A stretch of 64,000 nucleotides of DNA from Clostridium sp. NkU-1 (GTDB lineage Bacteria > Bacillota_A > Clostridia > Lachnospirales > Lachnospiraceae): positions 37,637 to 101,636 of the forward strand of contig BBDR01000016.1 in the NCBI GenBank assembly GCA_001312405.1, read 5' to 3'. The number at the start of each line of letters is the position of its first letter. The first letter of the stretch is position 1. Positions 29,794 through 39,037 of this stretch are shown in pieces. Both the position numbers and the translations under genes were made by a program. The notes under the pieces are model-generated. The model worked only from the letters and a program-made list of their open reading frames with translations. It was not told the origin of the DNA and made no database searches.

Positions 29794-31214
29794 ATGAAGC
29801 TTTCCTGGAAGATATTCTCAAATACATTTCTGGTCGTTCTATTCGCATTGACATTAGAAGGGGTTGCACTGTTGTCAATGACATTCCATAAAGCATATTC
29901 GCTGGAGGTTGAGAGGGAAAAAGAAAATATCGAAAACATTCATCGGGAATTGGTGACATTGCTTGCCAATGACAGCAGTACATTGTACAAAGAACCAATG
30001 AAAAGCATTGAGGAAGCAATTGATATTTTGAAAGATAATTGGTCTGGAGAATCCTATAGAATAACCGATGAAAGTGGAAAGGTACTATTTCAGAACGATG
30101 ATGCAGGATTTTTAGATAAAAAGAGTGATGAATTATCTCTTTATAGGATAGTATACCGTGTGGAAAAGAATGCAAAGGGTTATTTTTTTTACAAATGTCG
30201 GTTCTGACAGAACTGCTTGGACGACCTGTTATAATAGAGGTTCATAAAGAGCTTACACAGATTTTTCTGGAGAAAGCAGAGCAGCAAAAAAATATTTATT
30301 ATAACCATAATTATTGTGGGAGCCATAAGCGCATTGATCAATGCTGTCAATGTTATAAAGTTAACAAAACCAATTCATAAATTGATTTATGCGGTAAAAA
30401 AAATCAGGTCAGGAGACTACTCTGAGAGAGTGGAATATAAGGAAAAGGATGAAGTTGGCATTCTGGCTCCGATTTTAATGGTATGGCGGAGCAATTAGAA
30501 GAAAAAAATCCGGTTGCTGAAGGAAACCGCAAAAAAAGCAGGAAGAACTGGCGGGAAGTCTGGCGCATGAAATCAGAACGCCTCTTACTGCCATGATAGG
30601 ATATGCAGATTTAATAAAGAGAAGCAAAATGGAGGAACAGGATTTCCTATATGCCGTGAATTATATTATTTCGGAAGGAAAGAGACTGGAGGCACTCTCT
30701 AACAGAATGATGCAGCTGTTAATAGAAAAGAATGCAATACCTAATTATACCATTAGTACAGTACAGAATTTGTTGGAAGATGCCCTGGAAGCAATGAAAC
30801 CCGTTTTTGACAAAAAGAAAATTGCCGTAAAAAAATCTTCTGTAGATTTTCCTATAAAAGCAGATATGGAACTTATGAAAAATGTTTTATTAAATATATT
30901 AGATAATGGCGGAAAAGCGGCTGGCGTGAATGGTGAGATTACGATTGAAACCGGCTGTAAGGGCGGTAATGTGTGGATTTCAATAACGGATAACGGGCTG
31001 GGAATGCCAAAAGAGGAAATTTCGAAAATTCAGGAAGCCTTTTACCGGGTGGATAAATCCCGTTCCAGCAGATGGGGGAGCAGGCCTGGGATTAGCTATT
31101 TGTTCTAATATTATGAGTATCCATAAAGGAGAGATGCTGTTTGAGAGTGAAGTGGGTAAAGGGACTACGGTGACAATGATGTGGAAAGGAAATATAGATG
31201 AACAGGACATTTGA
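29794..31214 (+). CDS. Sensor histidine kinase, frame-interrupted in several places
   Basis: Membrane histidine kinase of about 465 residues, partner of the upstream regulator (start one base after its stop). Order: membrane helix 1 (FLVVLFALTLEGVALL), an extracytoplasmic domain of about 130 residues, membrane helix 2 (TIIIVGAISALINAV), HAMP (KLTKPIHKLIYAVKKIRSGDYS), phosphoacceptor His in LAHEIRTPLTAMIGYADL, and the ATPase domain with NILDNGGKAA, ITDNGLGMP and GAGLGLAI. At least six indels occur, for example T8 at 30184, A7 near 30289, 30477, A7 near 30503 and 30532 and G5 near 31076. The protein is recognisable throughout. The stimulus is unknown. Confidence 0.85.
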
Positions 31215-31734
31215 CTATGTATTATATCTGGCCAAGGCAGCTGTCTTAGCTTTGGGAATCCTGATTTTTCCATATCTTTATTTTCAATATCAGGACAGGA
31301 AGCTGTTAAGTGAGATAAAAGAAATGGATATGAACGTTTTTCAGATGGATAAAACAGAAAATAATATGTTAACACTAGATGAAAAAATGAAGCTGTTAAG
31401 TGACGGCAATGCAAACCTAAAGCATATTGAACTTAAAACCGGAGACAGGTTTAGTTTATATGAGGCACGCAGACAGTGCTTTCGGGAACTGAGTAAAATT
31501 CCCGTTTTGGAGATGAGTATATATGGTCCCATATTAAGAGAGATTGATATCAGTCCTTACCTGTTAATTGACCCAGAGACACCATCAATTTCCATACTCA
31601 TTTGGAAAGGCTCTTTGACAATAAAGGATATCAAATATCAAATCACTCTGGAAGAGGAAAGCGGCAAGATATTGTTCATTCAGCCAGTAGGAGAAAAAGA
31701 TGATATTTTGGAAATGCAGTGGGAAAAATATTAA
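31198..31734 (+). CDS. Hypothetical membrane-anchored protein
   Basis: Intact 178-residue protein with one N-terminal membrane segment (AKAAVLALGILIFPYLYF) and a mostly soluble remainder that is likely outside the membrane. It overlaps the kinase stop by 17 bp, so it belongs to the same operon. The ending SGKILFIQPVGEKDDIL resembles the C-terminal part of small accessory proteins found with two-component systems, but I do not recognise a family. A role in signal input or modulation of the kinase is inference from position. Confidence 0.75.
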   Translation: MNRTFDYVLYLAKAAVLALGILIFPYLYFQYQDRKLLSEIKEMDMNVFQMDKTENNMLTLDEKMKLLSDGNANLKHIELKTGDRFSLYEARRQCFRELSKIPVLEMSIYGPILREIDISPYLLIDPETPSISILIWKGSLTIKDIKYQITLEEESGKILFIQPVGEKDDILEMQWEKY

Positions 31735-31817
31735 AAAAACCCATAGGCATAATACAAGTTTGTTACATTTATTTGTGAGAATACAGTATAACCTAAAAAC
31801 AAATGGAGGATATTCAG

Positions 31818-32572
31818 ATGAAAAACAAAAAAAATACGGGATGCTGCTATTAGGAAGCCTTGTAATTACAGCAACATTGTCCATAAGTGCTTGCGGAAAT
31901 AGGGCATTAAGCACACAAAAGGATACTGGGTCTGCAGAAATAACAAAGGAAGTAACCCAGAAAGAGCCGGCCCAGTCAGAAAGTACAAATTCTGAAAATG
32001 CTGGCTCTAAAGAAACATCGGCTGCCAATAACAGCGGAACCGATGAAGTACCAATGCTGAAGTTACCGGAAGGCATATCAGGCATGAAGGCGGAGTCAAA
32101 ACCGTTGAAAGAACTAAGAGATCTGATCATTGAAGACATGGAGGTACCGAAGGAATATTATGAAACGACAAATTATTTTTATAACTATATTGATTTAAAT
32201 GATGATGGTAAGGATGAAATATTTGTAATGGTAACAGGTCCTTATACCAGTGGCTCCGGTGGAAGCAGTGCATTGCTGTTATCCGAAAATGGTGGAAAGC
32301 TGCACGTTGTCCAGGAATTTACATTAATCAACGAACCAATCATTGTCAGTGATAAGTTAGAAAATGGATATCATGAATTAATTGTTCCGTATTATTACGA
32401 AGACAAGGCTCAGTATTCTGTATTGAAGTTTAAGAATGGTGCTTACTCCAATGTACCGGATGGAGAGATAATAAATAGTCTGGAGGGTGTAAAGGGGAAA
32501 GCAATTATTGCCAATGACAGGATTAATGAAGTGCAGGCAGGAATCATGGGAATAAATCTTAGTCAAGAGTAA
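31818..32572 (+). CDS. Lipoprotein of unknown function, start region frame-interrupted
   Basis: About 252 residues with a type II signal peptide: basic start, hydrophobic core (GMLLLGSLVITATLSISA) and lipobox SISAC, followed by a Ser/Thr/Glu-rich linker. The body contains YIDLNDDGKDEIFVMV, an FG-GAP-like Ca2+-binding loop seen in secreted proteins, and a DELIVPYYYEDKAQY-like strand region. ATG 31818 (after TGGAGG) is out of frame unless the A5 run at 31820-31825 is really A6, giving MKKQKKYGM. It ends the two-component operon and may be its sensory or output partner. Confidence 0.75.
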
Positions 32573-32602
32573 ATAATGAGATCATTGGTTCTTTTATTAT
32601 CC

Positions 32603-32631
32603 AAAAGGTGCTGGAAACAGCACCTTTTTTT
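32603..32631 (+). terminator. Terminator of the two-component operon
   Basis: AAAAGGTGCTG and CAGCACCTTTT pair in a perfect 11-bp stem (32603-32613 and 32618-32628) with a GAAA tetraloop and a T7 tail: a textbook intrinsic terminator. Confidence 0.95.
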
Positions 32632-32851
32632 ACGCTGTGTATAAAAAAATACAATTATGGTACAAACTAACTATAAATACCTGGTGAGGACAAAACTTAT
32701 ACATGGTATCCCGTATGTCTTACGAGGATGCTTATTTGGTTTTATAATAATTCAAAATGATTTGTTTTTTTGAATTTATTGACTGACAGGTTTTACACAA
32801 ATAATGATGAATTTCATTATAAATAATTCTTTTAAAGAGAGGTAATAAACG

Positions 32852-33112
32852 ATGGGAATTATAAGTTGGATTATTATTGGTGCTCTTGCCGGTTGGATTG
32901 CCAGTATGTTCACTGGTAATAATAAAAGTATGGGCGCTGGCGCCAATATCGTGGTAGGGATCATCGGCGGTTTAATTGGCGGGTTTTTAATGAACCTTCT
33001 TGGAGGAACCGGCATTACCGGATTTAATGTCTGGAGCTTGATCGTCTCTATCGTTGGTTCCGTTATTTTATTATGGATTGTAAATGCAGTGAGAAGACAA
33101 AAGACTGAGTAA
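32852..33112 (+). CDS. GlsB/YeaQ/YmgE-family stress-associated membrane protein
   Basis: An 86-residue integral membrane protein, intact, with Gly-rich helices typical of the transglycosylase-associated (YeaQ/GlsB) family: GIISWIIIGALAGWIASMF, ANIVVGIIGGLIGGFLMNLLGG and a last helix WSLIVSIVGSVILLWIVNA. A basic tail ends the protein. The start is ATG 32852 after AGAGAGG. Members are induced by envelope or general stress; the biochemical role is not settled. It stands alone, with hairpins on both sides. Confidence 0.93.
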   Translation: MGIISWIIIGALAGWIASMFTGNNKSMGAGANIVVGIIGGLIGGFLMNLLGGTGITGFNVWSLIVSIVGSVILLWIVNAVRRQKTE

Positions 33113-33157
33113 AATAGTAAAAAAATATCCTGTAGCGATCTGAATACTCATGTTTAG

Positions 33158-33219
33158 CAAAAGGGGTATGTCAAATAGACTGTATGATACAGTACAGATT
33201 ATTTGATATACCTCTTTTG
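33158..33219 (+). terminator. Long hairpin after the GlsB/YeaQ-type gene
   Basis: Two 19-nt arms (33158-33176 and 33201-33219) pair with two G-U wobbles, and an inner CTGTA/TACAG hairpin extends the stem. A short T4 run is inside the 3' arm. It probably ends the preceding transcript. Confidence 0.7.
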
Positions 33220-33237
33220 TGATAAAAGCCAGGACAT

Positions 33238-33290
33238 AAAACAAGCATGAAAAATACCGGTTTTCCTGGTGATTTTCATGCTTGTTTTTT
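33238..33290. terminator. Bidirectional terminator between convergent units
   Basis: AAAACAAGCATGAAAA (33238-33253) and its inverse (33273-33288) form a 16-bp stem with A- and T-runs at the ends, suitable for the convergent minus-strand DUF169-MetQIN operon. Confidence 0.88.
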
Positions 33291-33309
33291 GCAGGATCTT
33301 AAACCTGTC

Positions 33310-34089
33310 TTAACAATCCTTATAGTAATTATACTGATATTTCATATCAAATGGAATGTTGCATTCCGCAAAATTCTTTGCAATCCTCTTTTTGCTTTCA
33401 TCATCTTCCATGATGTTAATGGTCTGATAAATTCCGTCAACTACCTTGGAAAACCTTGATGCAGGGATTCCGGCAGCCATCTCATCCTTTCCCCAACAGG
33501 CCAGATGCCGTGTACCGATGCATAACAGGGAAATATTCATGTCCTGGGTCACATATGGCCTTGCGGAGCATTCCAGGCAGACGGCCTGATTGCCCAGCAT
33601 ATTGATGTTCCCAGGCATGCCGTAAGAATAAGCGTATCCCTGGGTGATTCTCATGATATTGTAGGGATTGGCCACGATCACGGCCACATCCGGCGCTTCC
33701 TCATATTTTTCTAAAGGCTGTACCAGCACTCCGTACATGGGCTGCTGGGAGTAGGAAAGTCCTGCCCGCACCTGCGCACTTAATTCCAGGCTGGAGTAAA
33801 GACCTAATCTGGCCCAGTTTTCTCCGTGAGCGTTCTTTTCATCGGCCTGGTTGATTCCAAGGACTCTTGGGCCGCTCTGGCAGGAGAAAGAGCTTGCATT
33901 GGCCTTAATGCTGTGCCCTGCGCTGGCTCCTTTCACCATCTGACAGTAACGGATGGGCTTTTGAGGAAATACCGCTTCCACGCTTTGAAATTCGGCTTCT
34001 GTTTCAATCAGTTTTACTCCTACGGCCTTACGGGCAAGGTCCAGAGAAGCATATAATTTTGAAACATCTTCTTTCCAATGGTCAGACAT
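33310..34089 (-). CDS. DUF169-family protein
   Basis: Intact 259-residue protein of the DUF169 family, which has conserved Cys residues that may bind a metal or cofactor. Visible: VGVKLIE near the N-terminus, CQMVKGASAG, FSCQSGPRVLG, MYGVLVQPLEKYEEAPDVAVIVANPYNIMR (in part PDVAVIVANPYNIMR), QAVCLECSARPYV and a C-terminal ACWGKDEMAAGIP. Function is not established. Its ATG overlaps the stop of the solute-binding protein gene by one base (TAATG), so it is translationally coupled to a MetQIN-type importer; a role in handling the imported compound is likely but unproven. Confidence 0.88.
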   Translation of the reverse strand: MSDHWKEDVSKLYASLDLARKAVGVKLIETEAEFQSVEAVFPQKPIRYCQMVKGASAGHSIKANASSFSCQSGPRVLGINQADEKNAHGENWARLGLYSSLELSAQVRAGLSYSQQPMYGVLVQPLEKYEEAPDVAVIVANPYNIMRITQGYAYSYGMPGNINMLGNQAVCLECSARPYVTQDMNISLLCIGTRHLACWGKDEMAAGIPASRFSKVVDGIYQTINIMEDDESKKRIAKNFAECNIPFDMKYQYNYYKDC

Positions 34090-34956
34090 TATTCATTTAC
34101 CTGATCGTCGCTTGTATAGAATTCAAATACATTTGGAAATGCCTCGTTTATCTTTTCCTGAACAGTCTGGTCTTTAAAGCATTCTGCAAAGGCAGCAGCC
34201 CAGTCGGAATCCACATCCTCTTTCCGTACAATGACACCCATGGGATAATTGATCATGGAAGTATCTCTTGCAATATAAGAAGATGCATCCTTACCTGCTG
34301 CAGCCATATGGGTAAAAAAAACACATGCACCGTCTACGTCAGATAAAGTGGTCACTGTCTGTCCCTGATCCATCTCAATGATTTCAAGTTTTTTGGGGTT
34401 TTCCACGATGTCGGCGACGGTTGCCTGTTTCTGGTCCGCATTCAATTTGATCAGACCCTGGCTTTCCAGAATCCGAAGGGCAATGTCTTCATTCATGGCA
34501 TCATTCATCACTGCAATTTTTGCACCGTCAGGGAATTCTGCGGTTGAGGAATGTTTTTCAGAATACAGGCCGATTCCTGTATACATGGCGTATGGCTTTG
34601 CCATGTCAAGATCTGCATTGTTATTTTTATTGTAGCTCATAACAAATTTTTTTGTGCTGTCCCAAAGCCATGTCCGTCTCTCCGCTTGCACATGCTTCCA
34701 GAACCACCGGGTTGGAATCAAAGGTTTTGAATTCTGTTTCGTAACCGTTTGCTTCGAAAATATCTTTAATGGCATCGTAGTAAACCTTGGATATAGAGGT
34801 TCCGCCAATTACAATTTTTTTAGAAGCTTCTTTTTGGTTTTCTGCGCTTTGAGTGGCTTCTTCTGCTTTCGGCGGGAGATCATTTTTTCCGCATCCTACT
34901 GTGCCTGCGATTGCCAGCATGGCAGTTAAAGCTAAAAATAAAGTTCTTTTTTTCAT
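34089..34956 (-). CDS. metQ: MetQ/NlpA-type substrate-binding lipoprotein, frame-interrupted
   Basis: Extracytoplasmic binding protein of about 288 residues, anchored through the Cys of the lipobox VGCGK after a signal peptide (LFLALTAMLAIAGT). The NlpA/MetQ family pattern is seen in IVIGGTSISKVYYDAIKDIFE, ETDMALGQHKKF, AKIAVMNDAMNEDIALRILESQGLI (part) and NYPMGVIVRKEDVDS. A surplus A in A7 near 34645 breaks the frame. The family mostly binds methionine, but no methionine gene or Met-responsive leader is adjacent, and the coupled DUF169 gene suggests another ligand is possible. Confidence 0.85.
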
Positions 34957-34970
34957 AATTTTCTCCTTTG

Positions 34971-35654
34971 CTAATTCAGCTTGCTATATATCATTTTTCC
35001 TAATCCCTGGATCAGAAGAACGAACAAAATAAGAATGATAACTACAAAATACATAATTGCATAGTCAAACCGCTGGTATCCGTATGTCAGGGCGACAGCC
35101 CCAAGACCGCCGGCTCCCACGGCTCCTGCCATGGCTGTCATATTCAGCATGTTGATCATCATAAGGGTGAAGTTGGATACTAGGCTTGGCAATGCCTCTA
35201 CTAACATGATTTTGTATATAATCTGGGGCTTGGAAGCACCGAAGGCCTTGGCCGCTTTTATGAGCTGAGGATCCACTGTCTGGAGGGAATTCTCCGTCAT
35301 TCTGGTTGCAAAGGGCGTACAGCCGATGGTAATTGCAAATATGGCAGCTTCCGCTCCGATTCTTGTTCCAAGCACCAGTCTGGTCAATGGACCAACGGCA
35401 ACAATCAATATCATGGTGGGAAATGACCGGATAATATCCGTTATCTTTCCAAGGACATAATTCACTGTTCGATTGGGAGAAAGCCCATCTTTGTCTGTGA
35501 TAAAGAGAATAATGCCCAGGATCATACCGAAAAAGATGGATAAAACGGCAGAGACAAAAACCATCTGAAGGGTAGCTAAGATAGCCGGTAGGATTACCGT
35601 AGGAAGATATTGCAGTAAATAGGATCTTTCCAGCCATTGTGATATGGTGTTCAT
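34971..35654 (-). CDS. metI: MetI-type ABC transporter permease
   Basis: Intact inner-membrane permease of about 227 residues with five or six predicted helices. It contains the MetI-family segments FGMILGIILFITDKDGLSPN, the DPQLIKAAKAFGASKPQIIYKIMLVEALPS coupling helix (seen as EAFGA-type AKAFGASKPQIIYKI) and GAVGAGGLGAVALTYGYQRFD near the end. The start ATG 35654 overlaps the stop of the ATPase gene (TGATG), so the two are translationally coupled. It forms the membrane channel for the binding protein encoded next. Confidence 0.9.
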   Translation of the reverse strand: MNTISQWLERSYLLQYLPTVILPAILATLQMVFVSAVLSIFFGMILGIILFITDKDGLSPNRTVNYVLGKITDIIRSFPTMILIVAVGPLTRLVLGTRIGAEAAIFAITIGCTPFATRMTENSLQTVDPQLIKAAKAFGASKPQIIYKIMLVEALPSLVSNFTLMMINMLNMTAMAGAVGAGGLGAVALTYGYQRFDYAIMYFVVIILILFVLLIQGLGKMIYSKLN

Positions 35655-36615
35655 CAAAGGGCCCTCCTCTCGGTTCGGTAAACGATGCCGTGAGATTTAA
35701 GATAGTTCTCACAAACGGGCAAATCTTCTGCATTTATATTTATCGTTACATTGCCATACTTCTGGTTCTGAAATTCAAAAAAAGTCTGAATTTACCATGG
35801 TATAAGGTCTTTCCAGCAATTTTCCAAGCTCCCACAGCAGGGAATCAAAGGAAAGCTCAAATATAAGGTTGACCCTGATCCGGGAATCATTTCTCCTTCC
35901 TTCATCCCAAGAAGCTTTTGCAGGGCAGGAGGCTTTTGGAAGAAAAGCTCTCTTACATTTCCGGAGACAACTGCTTTTCCGGCCTCCATAATTGTCATTT
36001 TATTGCAAAACTGCTGTACCACCGGCATTTCATGAGTAACCATGATAAGAGTAATGCCCGTTTCTTTTCGTATCTTATCCAGAAGATTTAAAATAGAGGC
36101 GGTGATGCTGGGATCCAGGGAGGAGGTGCTTTCATCGGAAAGTATATATTTGGGGTTCATGGTCAGAGCCCGGGCAATGGCGACTCTCTGCTTTTGCCCG
36201 CCGCTTAACTCGGAAGGCCTGGCCTTTAGCTTGTCCTGCAGCCCTACCATCTCTGCCAGCTCATAGACCCTTTTTTTGATATCAGATCTTGGAATCTTCC
36301 AGCACTCCATGGGGAGAGCAATGTTTTGGTATACATTTTTTTCTGTTTACCAGGGAAAAGTTCTGGAAAATCATTCCCATATTTTTACGGAAAAGCCTTG
36401 CCTGCTTCTCTCCCAGGGACTCCAGACACACACCGTCCACAATAATAGAGCCGGACTCATAAAAATCCAGTCCGGCCAGACAATTTAAAAGTGTAGATTT
36501 TCCAACTCCGCTTGGCCCTACCAGCATATGCCTCTCCATCTTCTATGGTCAGGCTGATATCTTTTAAAACTTGCAGATCTCCAAAGGTTTTACTTATGTT
36601 TTTTATTTCAATCAC
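35654..36615 (-). CDS. metN: MetN-type ABC transporter ATP-binding protein, frame-interrupted
   Basis: ATPase of about 318 residues powering the MetI-type permease. Start is GTG 36615. Walker A is GPSGVGKST, the Q-loop lies in MGMIFQNFSLV, the signature is LSGGQKQRVAIARAL, Walker B ILSDESTSSLDP and the switch His in VTHEMPVV. A C-terminal regulatory domain (VNLIFELSFDSLLWEL, then YGNVTININAEDLPVCENYLKSHGI) matches the NIL domain of MetN. Four indels break it, near 36530, A7 at 36340-36346, near 35870 and T7 near 35785. Allosteric control by substrate through NIL is known for the family. Confidence 0.82.
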
Positions 36616-36662
36616 GGCTGCCCCTAATCTGTTGATGTCGATTATTTTGTATCAGACTGCTG

Positions 36663-36716
36663 TTTCAATTTGACTATTTTATTATGCCGCAGCCATATAA
36701 AATAGTCAAATTGAAA
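36663..36716. promoter_or_regulatory. Perfect 20-bp inverted repeat upstream of the MetNIQ operon
   Basis: Arms 36663-36682 and 36697-36716 (TTTCAATTTGACTATTTTAT and its inverse) are perfectly complementary around a 14-nt loop. It sits between the end of the GHKL kinase gene and the start of metN, about 50 bp before GTG 36615. No T-tract follows on the minus strand, so an operator or a structured RNA leader is at least as likely as a terminator. Confidence 0.6.
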
Positions 36717-36827
36717 TATGCTATAGATAAAGTATATTAATAGAAAATTTCTATATATGATTCAAGTGCAGAATCCAGGTTTATTACTGGCTGGTGGAAG
36801 TATTGCAGATGAATTTCAGGATTATGC

Positions 36828-38145
36828 CTATTCAAATGAAATACTGGAGCGGTCCATGATATTTACCATGGCTGTAAAGGTGGTTTCATTAAAGTATACG
36901 TCAAAATCATCACCGGGCCGGTTTAATATCCTGCGGATGCTTAAAAGTCCCAGGCCGCCATCCTGCTTGCTGGATAAAAGTTTTCCTCCGCTTTCTTTGA
37001 TCTGACCGTTATAGGAATTCTCCGCCAGCATCATCAGGTGATCCTGCATCCATCTTGCCTGCAAATGGATAAAGCGGTTCTCCTTAAGCTTCATACAGGC
37101 TTCCATGGAATTTTCCAACAGGTTTCCTATGACAATGCAAAGGGTCAGGTCATCAATGGGGATATGAGCGGATATATCCAGGCCAGCCATGAATTCTATC
37201 TGGTTTTCCTGGCAGCGGATGCCATATTCCTGAAGGATCTGGTTGACGGCAGGGTTTTCGCAGTAATTTTGTTCCCTTGAGGTATCCAGTTCTTTATTTA
37301 AGTCAAGGAGGTATTTCCTCTGTTCGTTCCTGTCCATATTGAGAAGAGCGTGGATGTGGTGCCTGAAATCGTGGCGTATGATCCGAAGCTCCTCTGCATG
37401 TTCCAGCATCTGGTTATAATGTTCTCTCTGTTTTCCGATTAATTGTCTTGCAAATAAAAGCTCTTCCTCTGTCTTTTTTTCTTGAAGCAGCCTCCAGGGT
37501 ACTGGCCAGAATCATGACATAAAGCACCAGGATCATGGTACAGAATGCAAGATAAAATACAACATCTTCAAAGCCTCTTTTTGTCAGGGATTCTCTGGAA
37601 AATATGGTGGAGGTGCCAAACAGTGAAATGGCCAGTGAAATGGCCGGATAGGCGGTCAGGAGTAAGTTGGAGCGTTTGGACAGCTGGATGAACAGCTGGC
37701 TTGTCATGTCTTTCAGCCAGCAGCGGACAAAGATATAGAATCCGCAGGCAGACAGGAGAGAGACAATGACGCAGATCTGGCCATAGGAAAGGAATATGGA
37801 TCTTCCCAGAACTGAGGCGGCAAACTCGTTTAATGACATGGACAGGACTGCAAAAAGCCAGGCGGATAAGTAGAGAAATACCTTTTTCATCAATTCCCCG
37901 TTAAAAAAATATGAGGAGCAGAAGAAAAAAAAGAGGCAGGAAAATATCCACTGGACCATGAGAAAAACCGGTTCCCTGATAGGAAACAGGGATTGGAGGG
38001 AAACCATGATGACCCAGAGATATGCCGATATTGCCGCGATGTTTTCCCGGTTCTTTCTCTTTGGCTCCAGACAAACGAAAATAGGCATCATGCGGACTGC
38101 AAGATTGATCAGATTTAATACGACGTTACATGCTGCTTCATTCAT
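36828..38145 (-). CDS. GHKL-type sensor histidine kinase, frame-interrupted
   Basis: AgrC-like membrane kinase of about 438 residues. The N-terminal 215 residues contain six hydrophobic segments (for example LWVIMVSLQSLF, VQWIFSCLFFFFCSSYFF, AFCTMILVLYVMILA). The cytoplasmic part has the phosphoacceptor His in ELRIIRHDFRHHIHALLNM, the N-box in VIGNLLENSMEAC and a GGLGLLSIRRI G-box. A surplus A in the A7 run near 37480 splits it between two frames. It is paired with the LytTR regulator upstream (7 bp apart) and lies divergent from a sodium symporter gene. Signal unknown; peptides or sugars are typical for the class. Confidence 0.88.
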
Positions 38146-38152
38146 GTCGGCC

Positions 38153-38860
38153 TCACTTTAATTGAAAATGGTAGTAAACATGCTTGCATTCTTTGTAAAA
38201 ATTACGGGAAACTGGAACGGTCTGCCCGTTTATCATCAAAAAGCCCATAGGTTCCAGAGCTTCCACATAGTTCAAATTTACGATATAGCTTTGATGGCAG
38301 CGGAGAAAGCTGGTCTGAGGCTTCAATTCTTCCTGAAGCTCATTAAGCTTTTGGTGGATGGAAAGGATCTCTCCGTTCCTAAGGACAATGTAGACCCGGT
38401 GCAGTCTGTTTTCAAAATACAGGATCCGGCTTAGCTTTAGCTCCATGGGAACCCGGTTATGTACAATGGAAATAGAGGCTTCCCTGGATTTGAAATGTTG
38501 TTCCATGACCCGTCTTAAGGTTTCCTCAAAGTCCTGTTGGATTAAGGGCTTTAGGACGAAGCCTGCGGCATTCACCCTGTAACCGTCTACAGCGGATTCC
38601 AGGGATGAGGTGATGAATATGATAACAGGAGCTTCGGCCTTTTTAAGCAGTCGCTCGGCAGCTTCTATGCCGGTCATGTCAGGCATAATGACATCCAGCA
38701 GATAGATGTCATAGGCTTCCTCTGCGGAAAGTAATTTTCCGGCAGTTTCAAAGTCATCAATCTGAGCATCCATATCATGCTTTTTATAGTAGTCGCACAC
38801 AGAGTCAAGAATTCTCTTTCTGTCTTCTCTGCTGTCGTCACAGATGGCAATCTTCAGCAT
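38153..38860 (-). CDS. LytTR-family response regulator
   Basis: Intact 235-residue regulator. The receiver domain has the acidic residues in IAICDDSREDR, the phosphoacceptor Asp in IYLLDVIMPDMTGIEAA (about residue 54) and the Lys in VLKPLIQQDF. Residues about 130-235 form a LytTR DNA-binding domain: ILYFENRLHRVYIVLRNGE, LNELQEEL, FLRCHQSYIVNLNYVEALEP and VPVSRNFYKECK. The pair kinase-regulator is divergent from the symporter at 39038, which is a plausible target, although no clear LytTR repeat was found in the 177-bp intergenic region. Confidence 0.93.
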   Translation of the reverse strand: MLKIAICDDSREDRKRILDSVCDYYKKHDMDAQIDDFETAGKLLSAEEAYDIYLLDVIMPDMTGIEAAERLLKKAEAPVIIFITSSLESAVDGYRVNAAGFVLKPLIQQDFEETLRRVMEQHFKSREASISIVHNRVPMELKLSRILYFENRLHRVYIVLRNGEILSIHQKLNELQEELKPQTSFLRCHQSYIVNLNYVEALEPMGFLMINGQTVPVSRNFYKECKHVYYHFQLK

Positions 38861-39037
38861 AGAAAAATCCCTCCGATCTCATTCCATTGTATTTAGATTT
38901 TTGTCAGAAGTCAAGATAAGAGAAGGAATCTGCATATTTGGTGGGAAATTGGCAGAATCGGTTGTGTGACCGGGCCGGTGATTATGTTAAACTGGATTTA
39001 CAAAAGAATTTTCTTACAGAAAACAGGAGGGGTTTTT

